The notes beneath the pieces are model-generated. The model saw only the letters and a program-made list of their open reading frames with translations, did no database searches and was not told where the DNA came from. The position numbers and the translations under genes are program-made. This document shows, in pieces, positions 1-11,739 of a DNA stretch of 64,000 bases. This stretch comes from Tillus elongatus (Eukaryota; Arthropoda; Insecta; Coleoptera; Cleridae). Each line of letters opens with the position of its first letter. Positions within the stretch are counted from its first letter, which is position 1. The DNA lies in the NCBI GenBank assembly GCA_964006375.1, contig OZ023269.1, forward strand, positions 132,796,047 through 132,860,046, read 5' to 3'.

Positions 1-628
1 TCAGAACAGTATCATCCATAAATTTCCATAAGCGAGGGATGCTGGGTTAATTTGCTTATAATGAAGAAGTGACGGTTTCCATATTTACCACTATACACAT
101 TTATCCCAGTTTGACTTATTATTTTCCATCTTTCAGTTTTTATAATTCCCCTTTCTTGCTCAAGCCATTCGAGCTGACATAATAAGGAATTATGGAATTT
201 TTACAGCAGATTATCTGGAAAATTAGCTTAAATACTACAAGATTAAATCACATTACTGTTGACATATTTACGTCCCCTAAAAAGGCACGAGTTGCACTTT
301 ATAACAGGATCTTGATTGTGGGTTTGTTGTTTACGTTCTACAAGAATGGATACGTTAGATTTGTGGATAATAAAATAAATTTAAGAAAGGCACGTTCTAT
401 ACGAAAGGATTTACTGCTCCATTGGTTCCCCGATTCTCCGTGCTCAATGCACCATTACTACACCAGAGTTTCCAGAGGAAATTCATGGTTTCCAGATAAC
501 GACTATACCAGGTGCAACGCAGTTTACTTCGTTATAATATTAAACGGCATTTCTCTATAAAACCTTAATAATTGCTTTCATTAACACAATCTGAAGAAGG
601 AAGTAATTTGCTATCAGGGATTGCCTGA
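1..628. other. Unassigned AT-rich sequence
   Basis: Nothing recognisable. One open frame (192-560, +, 122 codons) shows no domain, signal peptide or familiar motif and has the composition of translated noncoding DNA, so it is not called as a gene. Confidence 0.5.
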
Positions 629-641
629 ATATTCTATGGTT

Positions 642-996
642 GTGTGTGTGTGTGTGTTTTGTTTCTTTAAAGTCGGCCTATTTCCGCGACTATGGCCAAT
701 CACCAACGCCAAATAGCAGTTTCACCTCACTATCCTGGAAATTTTGCCGAACCCCTGCCTTTTGGTAAGAAGTGTAGGGATATTTAACGTGCCCCAGGAC
801 ACGGGACCGACGGATTTACGCCCCCTCCGAAGGGCGGAACGTGCAGACATTCAACTTGCTCAAATACAATGCCAGAACCTCGGTTGATGTCAATGTTTCA
901 GTTTGTACTGAAAAAGTGAAAGGAGTAACCTGGGATCGAACCCAGTACCCTTCGGTTCAGAGGCACACGTTCTTACCTCTGAACCACCGAGGTTCT
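642..996 (-). mobile_element. SINE-1 copy a, full length, tRNA-derived
   Basis: A 355-bp SINE on the minus strand, flanked by a perfect 13-bp target-site duplication (ATATTCTATGGTT at 629-641 and 997-1009). Reading from 996 leftward, the first 70 bp resemble a tRNA: a box-A-like TGGTTCAGAGG and a box B GGTTCGATCC, the expected internal RNA polymerase III promoter. A tRNA-unrelated body follows, ending near 642 in an Alu-like position with a (CA)n tail. SINEs carry no protein and depend on a partner LINE. Copies elsewhere in the window share head and body, so this is a real family. It is the best reference copy here. Confidence 0.9.
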
Positions 997-1386
997 ATAT
1001 TCTATGGTTACAATACTAGTTCCGACAATACTAGTTGTGTGAAGATTCATTTCTGAAGCAAGTACATTCCATTACATACCGTCAAATGAGGTCAAATGAA
1101 TAAAAAAAATCTGTTTTTTATTGGTATATCCGAAACCACTAAAGAAAGAAATATGCAAAAAATAAACATATACGAGTCTTCCGCGGGATGTACTATATAT
1201 TTACCCTTTTTGAGTATTGGAAGAGGCCTTTTTTTGGTTCAAATGTTGATTGAGTTTACCCACCACTGTGGGGTAAAGTGAATTACCCGTTTAGTAGTAG
1301 TAGTAGCAGTGGTGGGGAGGCCAACGCCAAGCAAGTAGGCCACCATGGGCCCTTTTTGCCAACCCCAGCAACCCAGCAACCATGCT

Positions 1387-2637
1387 TTACTCCTCCTCGG
1401 TTCCGTCGCCAAACCGCCTCGACCTCGAGATGAAGGCCGTGACGGTCTTCAATTGGACGGTACTTACCTGATTTCTCTGCAGAGTCCTTGATCCGAACAA
1501 TTCTGCTCGAAGACTCCCAAAAGCCTCGCATTCGCACAGGGAGTGGTAGGACGTTTCCTCATCCTCGCTCCATTCCTGGCAAATGGGATCTCTCTCTACG
1601 CCTATCAATGTGAGGTGTCTTCTAAGGGCGCAGTGGCATGTGAGAACCCCAAGGATGCGGCTAGGCGTAGGTCGACTCCTTCCTAGTAGCCAGACAGCTT
1701 TATCTCTATCCGGCCCCTCCACGAAATCCCTCGGCTGCCTGCAGCCACCAACCGACCCCCAGTGCCTCTTCATTGCTTCCTCGGTCCACCTTTCTAAGGC
1801 GACGGAGACAGACTTCCTACTTATACCTATGGCCGGCTCTGGGCCACAGAACGGCCGCCGGGAACCAAGCTTTGCGAGATTATTCGCGACCTCATTCCCC
1901 GCCACGCCACAGTGTCTCGGAACCCACACTAGTTGTACCTCCTTTGTCCTGGCTAACCCTCTGAGGGCGTCATCGCACTTCTAAACCAGTGTAGACCTGA
2001 TTCTGGCCGCGCAGACTGCCCGGAGGATTGCCTGGCTGTCCGAGCAGATGTACACACATTTCTCGGGACTCGTCTTCACATCCTCTCTGTTGGCCACAGA
2101 CAGGATAGCGTACACCTCTGTTTCGAATGCCGTGGTATATGCGCCAAGGGCATAGCTCTCGCGCACCCCCAGGCCCTCGATGTATATTCCTGCCCCGCAG
2201 GATTGTTGGTCCTCCAGCCGCGAACCGTCGGTAAAACAGACCAGGCTTGCGGGCTGGAATTCAACCTCATTTTCCCTCCACTGATCCCTACTGGGGATCC
2301 TGAGGGTGTATGGCCTAGTCAACCTAATACCATCCTCGGCATCTCGTATCTTTATGGCGGAAATCGGAATTTCTTTTTTCACCTCCTTGGCGACTCTTGC
2401 ATTCCCTATTACTGCTCCCTCTTCGCACCAGTTTCCTGAGTCTCGCATTCTGAGATGCGACGCCATCGCCTCCCTCCTAACACAGATGAGAAGCGGTGGC
2501 AGCATCAACAGGACCTCTAGCGCGGCTGAGGGTGTCGTCCTCATAGCGTCTGTGATACCCAGGATTGCCAGCCTTTGGAGTTTGGCCAGCTTCCTGCTGG
2601 TAGTTTGGTTCACACCGCACCACCAGACCAACGCCAC
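1387..2637 (-). pseudogene. LINE RNase H and C-terminal Cys/His segment
   Basis: Continuation of the LINE polyprotein. The ribonuclease H fold is recognisable by CFTDGSRLED (first acidic residue), FETEVYAI (Glu) and CSDSQA (second Asp), followed by WVPRHCGVAGNEVANNLAK. The last motif normally carries an Asp (family pattern NE-AD-LA); here it is Asn, so the fourth acidic position looks lost. A TAG at 1981-1983 interrupts the frame just before the WVP motif; the same frame continues to a TAA at 1387. Near the end, CQEW-x4-ETSYH-x3-C looks like a degraded form of the C-x2-C-x8-H-x4-C motif of this LINE group. RNase H removes the RNA strand during reverse transcription. Confidence 0.88.
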
Positions 2638-2699
2638 ATAGAGGATTCTTGGCCTGACGATCGCAGTGTAGATCCAGTGGAGGTCCGAGGATTAACTCT

Positions 2700-3213
2700 T
2701 CAGGTCCTCCTTATCACTCGACGCAGCTGCCAGAGGGTCGCTACTCCCTTCCTTACAACCCGTTCTATTTGCGACCCCCATGTTAGTTTGGAGTCCAGGA
2801 TCACCCCCAGATATTTGACCTCCCGCCTTAAAGCTAAATGTTTTCCAAGCATCACGGGCGCCCTAAACCCCTCTACCTTCCTCTTCTTGGTAAATAGGAT
2901 CATCTCCGTCTTCGCCGGGTTTACGGAGAGTCCCAGCTCACCACACCACCTTTCGATTATGCTACAGGCAGCTTGCATGCACTCACAGACGACGCCGAGG
3001 AATTTGTCGGTGACTAAGACCAGCCCATCATCAGCGTACGCCTGGGCGTAGAAGCCGTTCTCGGAGAGCCGCTCCAAGAGGCCGTCCATGACCAGACACC
3101 ATAGATGGGGCGAAAGGCAGCTGCCCTGAGGGCAGCCGCCCGTCACCCCGACGTCCAGCCCCCGGCCCCCCAAGCGCTAGCGAAACTATCCTCTCCTCCA
3201 GCATGCTCGCCAC
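2700..3213 (-). pseudogene. LINE reverse transcriptase fragment (palm, YADD box)
   Basis: C-terminal half of a LINE reverse transcriptase. The open stretch from 3173 contains the GCPQGSCLSPHLW motif (RT motif B), then AYADDGLVL, the catalytic YADD box, and a later KYLGVILD motif typical of the segment after the palm. Upstream residues (MLEERIVSLALGG) lie in a different frame ending near 3031, so there is a frameshift at about 3170. A second frameshift or stop near 2700 breaks the link to the RNase H region. The enzyme would copy the element's RNA at a nicked genomic target, but this copy cannot encode a working protein. Confidence 0.88.
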
Positions 3214-3529
3214 CCAGCTTATTGGGGACCTCGGCGTTTCCCTTTCCTGTAGGGCGGTACAAACCGTATCCGTCCTGGATTACCCGTTTAAGTTAGCGTT
3301 TTATTCGTTTTAGACTATTACTAGGTAAAGTAAATCAATCGAGAAGGTATAAGAAAGTATGTTTTGAATAAAATATAAATTTAACAAAAGAAAAAACACA
3401 TTTGTTTTCAAGAAAACCCTGCATTTTATGAGATTTAAGCCTAAACCAGGTAAAGAATAGCATGTAAAAGATAACAATTAATCACAAACTGTTTCTATCG
3501 GACTTGATAAAATCATAAGAAAAAACTTA

Positions 3530-3532
<3 letters not shown>

Positions 3533-3592
<60 letters not shown>

Positions 3593-3922
3593 TAAATTCA
3601 AACAATATTATGGATAAGAGTATCACAAAGAACTTTTTTCCATACACACACACATACACAAATATATAGTTTGCGAAGCTTCTATACACTCTAAGGACTT
3701 TCGGTTTTTTCATTATATTAAAAAATTCTTTTCGTAGGTAAGTTCGTCGGCCAGTTTTATCATGAAAAATTACAATTATTCTTCTCAAAAATGTATTTTT
3801 ACGAAATTTAACGAATATATCGCCATTAAACTACAGATGGAATGTTCCAAAGTTCAGTTTTGTTTAATATTTGTAATTCAAGTTTTTCCAGAATTCAATT
3901 TCACAGAATTTAGAAAATACCG

Positions 3923-4008
<86 letters not shown>

Positions 4009-4338
4009 TAAATTCAAACAATATTATGGATAAGAGTATCACAAAGAACTTTTTTCCATACACACACACATACACAAATATATAGTTTGCGAAGCTTCTA
4101 TACACTCTAAGGACTTTCGGTTTTTTCATTATATTAAAAAATTCTTTTCGTAGGTAAGTTCGTCGGCCAGTTTTATCATGAAAAATTACAATTATTCTTC
4201 TCAAAAATGTATTTTTACGAAATTTAACGAATATATCGCCATTAAACTACAGATGGAATGTTCCAAAGTTCAGTTTTGTTTAATATTTGTAATTCAAGTT
4301 TTTCCAGAATTCAATTTCACAGAATTTAGAAAATACCG

Positions 4339-4410
<72 letters not shown>
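3533..4410. repeat. 334-bp unit tandemly duplicated between (TA)n tracts
   Basis: Three (AT)n tracts (3533-3590, 3925-4006, 4341-4410) alternate with two 334-bp blocks (3591-3924 and 4007-4340) that have the same length and, as far as I can read, the same sequence, including internal CACACACACATACACA and the terminal CCGCG. The total period is 416 bp. This is a very recent duplication, by unequal exchange or replication slippage between TA tracts, or an assembly artefact. Open frames across it are Tyr-Ile runs from (TA)n and are not genes. Confidence 0.95.
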
Positions 4411-4414
<4 letters not shown>

Positions 4415-5580
4415 TGTTGTTAGAAAAAGACATTACTATGCCGTATAAAGTTAAGTAGAATAAACAAAGATAGATACAGTAAATGATTTAATTGTAGTAG
4501 TATTTCAACATAATGCTTCACAATTGTATTAGATTATGTGCAGTAGGTATTTTTGAGAAAGAAATTATATTGCTAGTATCACCAACAAGTCTTTGACAGG
4601 TGACTTTTCATCTTATTGAACAATTAGCTCTAATGGTTTTTCTAAGTTATTTGTAATTTAAAAAAAAGTGTATATTGTATATTGTTCAATACATTATTGT
4701 TATTGTTATTGTTATAATGTCACATGGGTGACATATTAAATTGGTAGAAAAAAATGCAGATGCTTTGGATGAATTTTTTATAATACAATATAAAAATCAG
4801 CGACTTTAATTTAACATATGCCGAGAAAGGAATTACATTAGAAGCTTAGGTTGGAAAGATCAAACATTTTATAAGTATTTGTTACCATAACGAACGTACC
4901 TACATAACCTAAACTTTATTTAAAACGGATGCGCCGATACATAAAATTAAATTGGTCTCTTCACATGAGTTGAACTTGAGCAAAACTCTTACTACCGTGA
5001 TCTCATAACCAGCGAAGTTTTCTTGAGGAGAATTCGCTAATAACAAAATCAAATCACCAACTAAGAGCTGGCCGTACGTTTGACATCCCCGATGGAGGAA
5101 ACCTCACAATTAATTGAAGTGTGTAATTACATGAGAGTTAACGAACCGACTAGGAAGGAGGGTGAAAGTGGGTGGAAGTTAAGGAATTGGGGGAGTTAAA
5201 GGAGGTAGCTGAAGTTGGCTAACGACAAGCTAAGGTCTGATTGTTGACACCAGACCACATACCACAAGTTACAGGCATAGTTCCGGTAACCACTTACAGA
5301 TGTCACTAATTGTTCAACAGATTTCCGAGTATCATAGTTTCCATATCGCTGTTTACCGTGGAATTAACATGAAATTTAATAAGATATTGAATCGGTGGAT
5401 TGGACCACAACAGAAATTTGCCGCAGGTTATCCAAAGGATTTTCACACAAAACTATAAAAAACAACAGCGCTGTGTAGTGATCGAGACCGGCTATTAGAT
5501 AAGTAGACAGATACGCTCTGTTAAATCGGTAGTTAAGAGAATAACACATGAAAGCAAATGATTATTTCATCTATCAAAAA
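4411..5580. other. Unassigned AT-rich sequence
   Basis: No coding region, RNA gene or repeat end recognised. There is a purine-rich stretch near 5150-5220. It ends at the T1 terminus of the next element. Confidence 0.5.
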
Positions 5581-5581
5581 G

Positions 5582-6852
5582 TTTGTGCGCAGCAAGTGCG
5601 TTATGGTAGTGAATTTTCATTAAAATGTTTTAATGGCAAATATGTCTTATTTTATTGAAACCAGGCATCAAATTTGGCGAAATATTTTTTACACAGAATT
5701 TTGCTAAAAGAATACATAAAATTCAAATTATATACTTAATCTGTAATTAAAATTGAAAATAAAATAATTTGTTTGCACGAAAAGCCATTAAAACCTCATT
5801 TTCGACAAATTTCGTTTAAAAAATGTTCCATCAATTGAATAATTTTTCATACAAAAATTCACCACAAATGTTTCTTCAAAGAAAATTTATTAAATTCATT
5901 TATAAATAAAATCGCTGTTAAAAGAACATTTTGTACACGAAAATTCGCTTATAAAAATAAATTAAATAATAAATAAATTGAGAAAAAACTGGTCCGATTT
6001 TCCTGGCCAAAGAACCATTTCAAATTATTTACCCACCTGCCAAAATATAATTTTCCACAAAAACTTTTTCGGCGACAACAATAATTTCAAGAAAATCCAT
6101 AGATATTTTTTTTATAATAACTTATTAAACATTTATTATTAGTTACCCAAATTTCACGAAAACATCTTACAAAAACTGATTTCTACGAAGCACAAACAAA
6201 TTTCTGCGAAACTGGCTAAATATATTTTACACAAAATTTTGCCGAAAGAATACAAAAAATTCAAATTATATACCTAATCTGTAATTAAAATAGAAAACAA
6301 AAAAATTTGTTTGCACGAAAATCCATTAAAACATTATTTTCGACAAATTTCGTTTAAAAAATGTTCCATCAATTAAATAATTTTTCATACAAAAATTCGC
6401 AAAAAATAAATTCGAAATAAATTAAATAAAAAAATATTCAAAATCTGATCTAAATACAGAACTAGATACTTTTTCTGTGGCTTCACAGAGAAAATTCTTT
6501 TGTCCCTATATTGGGGAAAATGGGCCAGGACTGACAATTTACTAAATTGTTAGTTGATTGTGTACAGTGTCTATTTTTTTTAACATTCTGTATTATTTGG
6601 AGCTGCCGTGACAACATATTACTTGGTTTCGCAACGAAATGGCGACAGGTGTAAAAACGTGTCTTACATCTCACTTAGTTTTGCCATAGGCTTGTTATTT
6701 CCGGAGATGTGATTTTTTTTGCTAAAGAAAACCTTATATTTTCCCGGAAAAACTAGCTCTATTTTCCTGGATAGCGAACTTATCCAAGCCACTTGGGAAA
6801 AGAATTTACTCACCAAATTGTATCAAAATCGACCCATTATTTTTTGAGGCAT

Positions 6853-6939
<87 letters not shown>

Positions 6940-7065
6940 AAACTGACCACGATATGTGTTCTAGGGGGTCTAGTTCGCGGCGGTAATTTGAAGAAATTTT
7001 TTCAAAATTCCAAAGTCGAGATCCCCTCATTAGTGATTTTTTAAAAGAAAATTTAGTAAAAAAAT
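5582..7065 (+). mobile_element. T1/T2 element, long copy
   Basis: Starts with the conserved T1 terminus (GCGCAGCAAGTGCGTTATGG, then TAGTGAATTTTCATT) and ends near 7062 with T2: GAACTGACC-like start of the block at 6938, then TCTAGGGGGTCTAG, the GAGATCCCCTCATTAGTGA block and an A-rich end. Between them lie AT-rich sequence, the phrase GGCTTCACAGAGAAAATT at about 6480-6498 seen in other copies, a TTATTTCCGGAGAT motif at 6696-6710, a Helentron-like 'ATTTTGATA' repeat unit in reverse at about 6735-6850, and a (TA)n tract. No protein is encoded. The same two termini bound shorter copies at 9762-10383, 40735-41402 and 53075-53745, which is why I treat them as element ends. Confidence 0.65.
6856..6937. 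repeat. (TA)n microsatellite
   Basis: About 80 bp of uninterrupted TA, inside a T1/T2 element directly before its TTGAAACTGACC block. The same position carries TA in several other copies. Confidence 0.98.
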
Positions 7066-7224
7066 AGACCCACATTTATCAGTCAGAAATATCAAAGACA
7101 GATGCACCCGGCTTAGTAAAAAGATTCTGCGTCAAATTATCACTGAGACAGACCAAGAAGACCATGATCCCACAGACGTTGATGTAGATCTTAAAACCGC
7201 ATCACAAACATCCTTTTAAACCGT

Positions 7225-7816
7225 AGTGTGACCTGACTTGACATATTACAAATAAATAACCTAACAGTTAACATAGACGTAGAGATTTGTGACAAGAGAA
7301 GAGGTTGTTTTCTTCTCTACAACCGGATTCAATTTTTACAGCATCCACAGGTAAAATAATTTTCTCTGTGAAGCCACAGAAAAAGTATCTATTCCTGTAT
7401 TTAGATCAGATTGTGAATATTTTTTAATTTATTTCTATTTCGATTAGTTAATTTTCTTGTACAAAATGTTCTTTTAATAGCGAATTTTCTTATAAATGAA
7501 TTTAGTGAATTTTCTTTGAAGAAACATTTGAGAATTTTTGTATGAATAATTATTCAATTGATGGAACATGTTTAAATGAAACTCGTCGAAAATAAGGTTT
7601 TAATGGGTTTTCGTGCAAACAAATTATTTTATTTTCAATTTTAATTACAGATTAGGTATATAATTTGAATTTTATGTATGCTTTTAGCAGAATTTTATGT
7701 AAAAAATATTTAGCCAAATTTGATGCCTGATTTCATTAGAAAAAGACATATCTGCGATTAAACTTATTTTTAGAAAATTCACTATCATAACGCACTGGCT
7801 GCGTCCAGACTTTTAT
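7225..7816 (-). mobile_element. T1-end element, minus orientation
   Basis: Reverse-complement match to the left part of the preceding element. It ends at 7816 with the T1 terminus (TAACGCACTGGCTGCGTCCAG). Inside are the reverse of the GGCTTCACAGAGAAAATT phrase at 7362-7379 and the TGTTAACTGT / CATAGACGTAGAGATT segment at about 7267-7290, also present at 33.7 kb and 45.5 kb. Together with 5582-6500 it makes a large imperfect inverted repeat. Noncoding. Confidence 0.6.
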
Positions 7817-7829
7817 AAACATATATCTA

Positions 7830-8890
7830 TGGATAAATGTTCTCTGAACACGGGTTTCTCGTGAACTGGCGCTTAATGAGATATTTTGATACATAATATT
7901 TCATAGCATAGATGTTATCTGAAATTTACCTTCCGTAATATGTCTAATTTAATTCAAGACAAAGGGGTTGGAGTCGATTTATATGTTAATATATAAGGCG
8001 GAAGATAATATAAATACGTCTGTGTATAATTATTACTGACATATCTGAGTTTGAGGTAAAATGATTTCTACAATTTCTAGTCACTTGCATTTCATAGCGT
8101 TTACAAGCAGCAGCCACCATTGACACGATGTTCAACTGTTTATTGATCACCAGGTGGAAGTTATTTCGCACATGGGGAAGCAAACATTTCATAACCAATC
8201 ATACACCTAAATTGAAATTCCCACCGTTAACTGTGATTCTGATTATCTCGATCTCGATCAAGCAATTCGTCAACAACAGTTGCCCTGAATTCTGGCTCGC
8301 AAATATGAGAAACAAATTTCCAATCTTTGTATCTATCTTTTGTTCACACAGTCATATAATTACTAAGGAATCGAGGTGCTAGAATTGTCACAATTTTAAA
8401 TGGATCCAAATTATGCAAATCTGGTCACATTTTTTCGAGCATTTTTTAAAGATTTAAGTGGGTAAATGATTTATTTTAACACATAAAACGCCACACGCTT
8501 TTGCAGTTACATACAGGTTAAGTTAATTTAATTATCTTTTTTTACACGTTTCTATTAATCATAAAAATTATTGTAACTTAATGACGACATTGACTTTGTA
8601 CATTAACTTCATTCTACTGTGCGGGTCAATACAGCGAAGGCTTGACATCTTAAAGTCACCTTGGACTCTGAATGACAAATGTCACGTGTCTCTGAAGATT
8701 ATATATACCTGAACGGATCTGATAAAATCCCTCTTTTGCAAATAAAGTTACATCTAAAGTGCAAATAAGGAGATGATGGCGTAAGCTATATACTTGTTCC
8801 ATTCTGTTACTCCGATACTTCCGGGGGCCCCTTATTATTAATGGAGAACACCTTTCTGCCAAATCACAGGGTCTAGTTGGGGTTCTATAA
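7830..8890. other. Unassigned sequence
   Basis: No convincing coding sequence or repeat end seen. Two short open frames on opposite strands (7986-8382) lack recognisable domains. Confidence 0.45.
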
Positions 8891-8892
8891 TG

Positions 8893-9050
8893 ATAGCAGT
8901 CTGAACAGCTCTGAATGGTTACATCAAAATAGCAGTTTCACCAACTCTGAATAGTTAAATCATGTTAGCAGTCTCGCCAACTCTAAATGGTCAAATCAAC
9001 CCAAATGAAATTCCAGCTTGTTAGTAGAGGTTCCACCAGTTCTAAATGGT
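8893..9050. repeat. Short degenerate tandem repeat, about 36-bp units
   Basis: Four related units built on TAGCAGT-x-TCACCAACTCTGAATGGTT-like sequence begin near 8893, 8930, 8966 and 9020. The last is more diverged and displaced. No function inferred. Confidence 0.7.
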
Positions 9051-9097
9051 TACGTAATATTTGCCAAATTTTAGTATTTTTTTCCATTTTTCAATCT

Positions 9098-9362
9098 TTG
9101 TGTGTGTGTTTGTTTCTTTAACGCCGGCCTATTGTCGCTACTATGGCCAATCACTGACACCAGGGGACAGTTTTACCTCACTATCCTGGAAATCTTGCCG
9201 AACCCCTGACCTTATGTAAGGGGGCTGGGATCTTTAACGTGACCAACATTACATGGACACGGGACCGACGGCTTCACGCCCCTTCCGAAAGGCGGAACGT
9301 GCAAACATTCAACTTTGCTCAAATACAATGCCACAACCTCGGTTGTTGTTAATTGTACAAAA
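9098..9362 (-). mobile_element. SINE-1 copy b, lacking tRNA head
   Basis: Matches the body and (CA)n-type tail of the SINE at 642-996 in the same orientation (TGTGTGTTTGTTTCTTTAA, CTATCCTGGAAAT, CGGAACGTGCAAACATTCAA). It stops near 9360, before the tRNA-related head, so it is 5'-truncated and could not be transcribed from its own promoter. Confidence 0.85.
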
Positions 9363-9761
9363 GTAGGGTCATAGAAGCTGGCCTCTAATTATTCCAGCCC
9401 GCTAGTTTATTTTTCCTTGTCTCTGCGTGTAAAACTCTTGAGTCCAGTCAGGATTACATTGACCAATGTTTAGAAATATTGCAATTAACTTTATCATTGC
9501 AGTAAAAGGATGGTTTATCCCAACCACCAAATTAACCAGAGTAATAGGTCACACAAGATTTGAAGAAAGGATTTAATGACAGGCTTCTTTCTGCAAATTG
9601 TCAAATCCGATTTACAGTTTTCATGTTTTCGCAAGAAGAAATAATGATTTAGTTTCATATAATTATCACCGAAAAAGAAAATTTGTGGATGTTCCTTTTA
9701 TGTCCATTTAGCTCGTGTTGTCTGACTATAATTTAAAGGGTTTTGAGGCATAAGATAATAA

Positions 9762-10383
9762 AAAGTCTGGACGTAGCAAGTGCGTTATGGAAGTGACTTT
9801 TCATAAAAATGCTTTTAATAGCAAATATGTCTCTTTAATGCAAGGAGATATTAATTTGGTCACCGGTATAACCTATATAGTAGAAACAGTGTACCATATT
9901 TTATCAAAATAACTTGTTTGAAAATGTAAAAAAAAATCCGAAAATAAACTTAAAATGTTTCCGAATTGAATTTTAAAGTATTTAATGAAAATTCGCTACC
10001 AAAACGCACTTACTGCGTCTCGATTTTTTTACAAACATGCATTATATTGCGATGAAAAATGCAAAAATGCAATAAGAAATGTCAACAAAAAAAAATTGTA
10101 GCTATCACCAACGACTTATGGGACAACCTGTGATTGTCAAAATAATTTTATAAGATGTAGCAAGTAACGTATACAATTTTTTCTCGTATCTTGCATAATA
10201 ACAATTATATTGACCTTTACCCTAGAAATGCGCCACCCTGTATATATGTAAACAGAAAGTAAACTCGAATATGGATTCTAGGGGGCCTAGTTTGCACTCA
10301 TTTGAAGAAATCTTTTTAGAATTCAAAAGCCGCGGTCTCCTTATTAAGAATTTTTTCTACGAAAATTAGCTAAAAATCATAAT
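9762..10383 (+). mobile_element. T1/T2 element, about 620 bp
   Basis: Complete-looking short copy. The left end is AAAAGTCTGGACGTAGCAAG; an inverted T1 sequence lies inside (AAACGCACTTACTGCGTCTCG, ending near 10030); the right end is the T2 block (TATGGATTCTAGGGGGCCTAG, then CGGTCTCC and GAAAATTAGCTAAAA). The 9762-10030 part alone has inverted ends of about 40 bp and could be a MITE-like subunit. Close relatives are at 40735-41402 (+) and 53075-53745 (-). Confidence 0.75.
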
Positions 10384-10676
10384 CTTAACTAAAAGTACTG
10401 CCAAAGCATCAAAGAAAGGGTCTATTAGAAATGAATTTTCTGGAAATATTTTATTAAAATGAAGGGCAATTATGGTTGAAGCTGAAGCTGAAGGGTTTGC
10501 AGAACACTCTTTACATAATCAGTACTTCTTTCAGTTTCTTTGCCCAAATGTTGCCAATTTTAACGTTTCAAATCGCGACATTTTACGTTTTAAGGAAAAC
10601 CTCAATTTTTTTTCTTTAAATACGTATAACATTTTTGGTTTTTAAACTTACAGATCTAAATTTTGGTAAATCGTTC

Positions 10677-10683
<7 letters not shown>

Positions 10684-10744
<61 letters not shown>

Positions 10745-10885
10745 CATATATAAATCATATATAATTAAAACTGACTCTGGATATGGGTTCTAGGGGCCTA
10801 GTTCTCGCTTATTTGAAGAATTTTTCCTAAATTCAAAAGTCAGAATCTCCTCATTAGTGAATTTTTTAAAGAAAATTAACTAAAA
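10684..10885 (+). mobile_element. (TA)n plus T2 end fragment
   Basis: A (TA)n tract at 10684-10740 is followed by the T2 block: TTAAAACTGACTCTGGATAT, GGGTTCTAGGGGCCTAGTTC, CAGAATCTCCTCATTAGTGA and an A-rich terminus near 10882. No T1 end was found upstream. Confidence 0.75.
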
Positions 10886-10889
10886 CAAG

Positions 10890-11500
10890 CACTTGTGAAG
10901 CCACGGGAAAAGCCTACGACTGTGTTAAATATGGAACGGTTTCACTAAGTTAGGGCAAGAACAAACAACCAGATACGCTATTCAAATTTAATTAAGTCTT
11001 GAAACTTTCATCTCCCCCTTATTCAATTATTTTTTATACAAAAACTCGCTAAAAAATTCATCGGAATAACAACAATCTGATCGGATAACGGTAAAGTGAA
11101 ATGAGACTATAAAAAAAAAACGTTAAAAAGTAAAGTCACTGACTAGGATTGGAACTCGTTATGTAGGAGTCGATTATCCGATGTACAGGGCTTATCCCAC
11201 TCGGTTACGGCCGCCATGTATATACTAGCAGGTATATTCAGTAGTATGTTAATTGTTTAACGTCCTTATTATTTACACCAAACAATTTTTATATATAATG
11301 GATTTTTTGCTCATATATTAACGAAATGAAGGTAAATAACGACTTAGACACATATGTAAGACCTTGTTAGTCATTTAGTGTCGTATTTTCACTCACATTC
11401 GTACTCCTAGCATAATTATCAATTTTGACGTTTTAAGTTTCTTTAACCAGATTTAATTAATTAAAAATTTATTTACCTCAAAATTTTTTGTCTTGTAACA
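10890..11500 (-). mobile_element. Body segment shared with 52.0-52.56 kb
   Basis: Reverse-complement counterpart of 51990-52565: TGGAACGGTTTCACTAAGTT, ATCTGATCGGATAACGGTAA and flanking phrases occur in both. It includes a tRNA-like stretch at 11140-11218 on the minus strand. Probably an internal part of the T1/T2 superfamily or an older SINE associated with it. Confidence 0.6.
11140..11218 (-). other. tRNA-like segment (SINE head candidate)
   Basis: Read on the minus strand from 11218, GGCGGCCGTAACCGAGTGGG resembles the acceptor strand plus box A of a tRNA, and GAGTTCCAATCC about 45 bp later resembles box B. Arms do not pair well enough to call a functional tRNA. A diverged counterpart is at about 52256-52345 on the plus strand. 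Confidence 0.5.
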
Positions 11501-11738
11501 TAGAGACCTAAATTTTGGTAAGTAATTCACCCTTTATAACACAAATACGCCTGCCAAATTTGGTTGCCCTACCTTGTTATTTCCGGAGATATATTTTTTT
11601 TTCATTAATTGAAACTGACCCTAGATATGGTTCTAGGGGGCCTAGTTCGCGTTCATTTGAAGAAATTTGTTCAAAATTCAAGTCGGGATCTCCTCATTAG
11701 TGATTTTTTTTAAAAGAAAATTCACTAAAATTAGCAAG
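11500..11738 (+). mobile_element. T2-end fragment
   Basis: Begins with a segment also seen upstream of other T2 ends (CTAAATTTTGGTAAGTAATT; TTATTTCCGGAGATAT at 11577-11592), then TTGAAACTGACCCTAGATAT, GGTTCTAGGGGGCCTAGTTC and CGGGATCTCCTCATTAGTGA. The (TA)n normally present is replaced by a short T-run and CATTAA. Confidence 0.75.
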
Positions 11739-11739
11739 G

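Larger units (their letters stand above)
1294..3278 (-). mobile_element. 5'-truncated LINE with RNase H (I/R1/LOA-type)
   Basis: A non-LTR retrotransposon on the minus strand, bounded by a 12-bp direct repeat (ATTACCCGTTTA at 1282-1293 and 3279-3290), which I take as the TSD. The 3' end lies at 1294, with a short (TAC)n-like tail seen as GTAGTAGTAGTAG on the plus strand. The 5' end at 3278 is inside the reverse transcriptase, so the endonuclease and ORF1 are missing. Order: RT palm, RNase H, cysteine/histidine C-terminal segment. An RNase H domain restricts this to the I-group LINE clades; I cannot separate R1 from LOA by eye. Frameshifts and a nonsense codon show it is dead. GC content is clearly above its surroundings. 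Confidence 0.9.

Noticed and set aside
192..560. 122-codon open frame
   Set aside because: No domain, no homologous copy in the window and AT-rich noncoding codon composition.
929..1000. tRNA gene
   Set aside because: A and B boxes are present but the sequence is the head of a SINE with TSD and several copies; arms do not fold as a functional tRNA.
7099..7220. Small acidic ORF (TETDQEDHDPTDVDVDL)
   Set aside because: About 40 codons, no start context or homology; likely chance.
5582..7816. One large fold-back or Polinton-like element with 900-bp inverted arms
   Set aside because: The two arms also occur separately as independent T1-end elements, so two opposed insertions explain the symmetry better.
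8893..9050. Spaced short repeats as a CRISPR-like array
   Set aside because: Units are degenerate, directly adjacent and in a eukaryotic context; simple tandem repeat.
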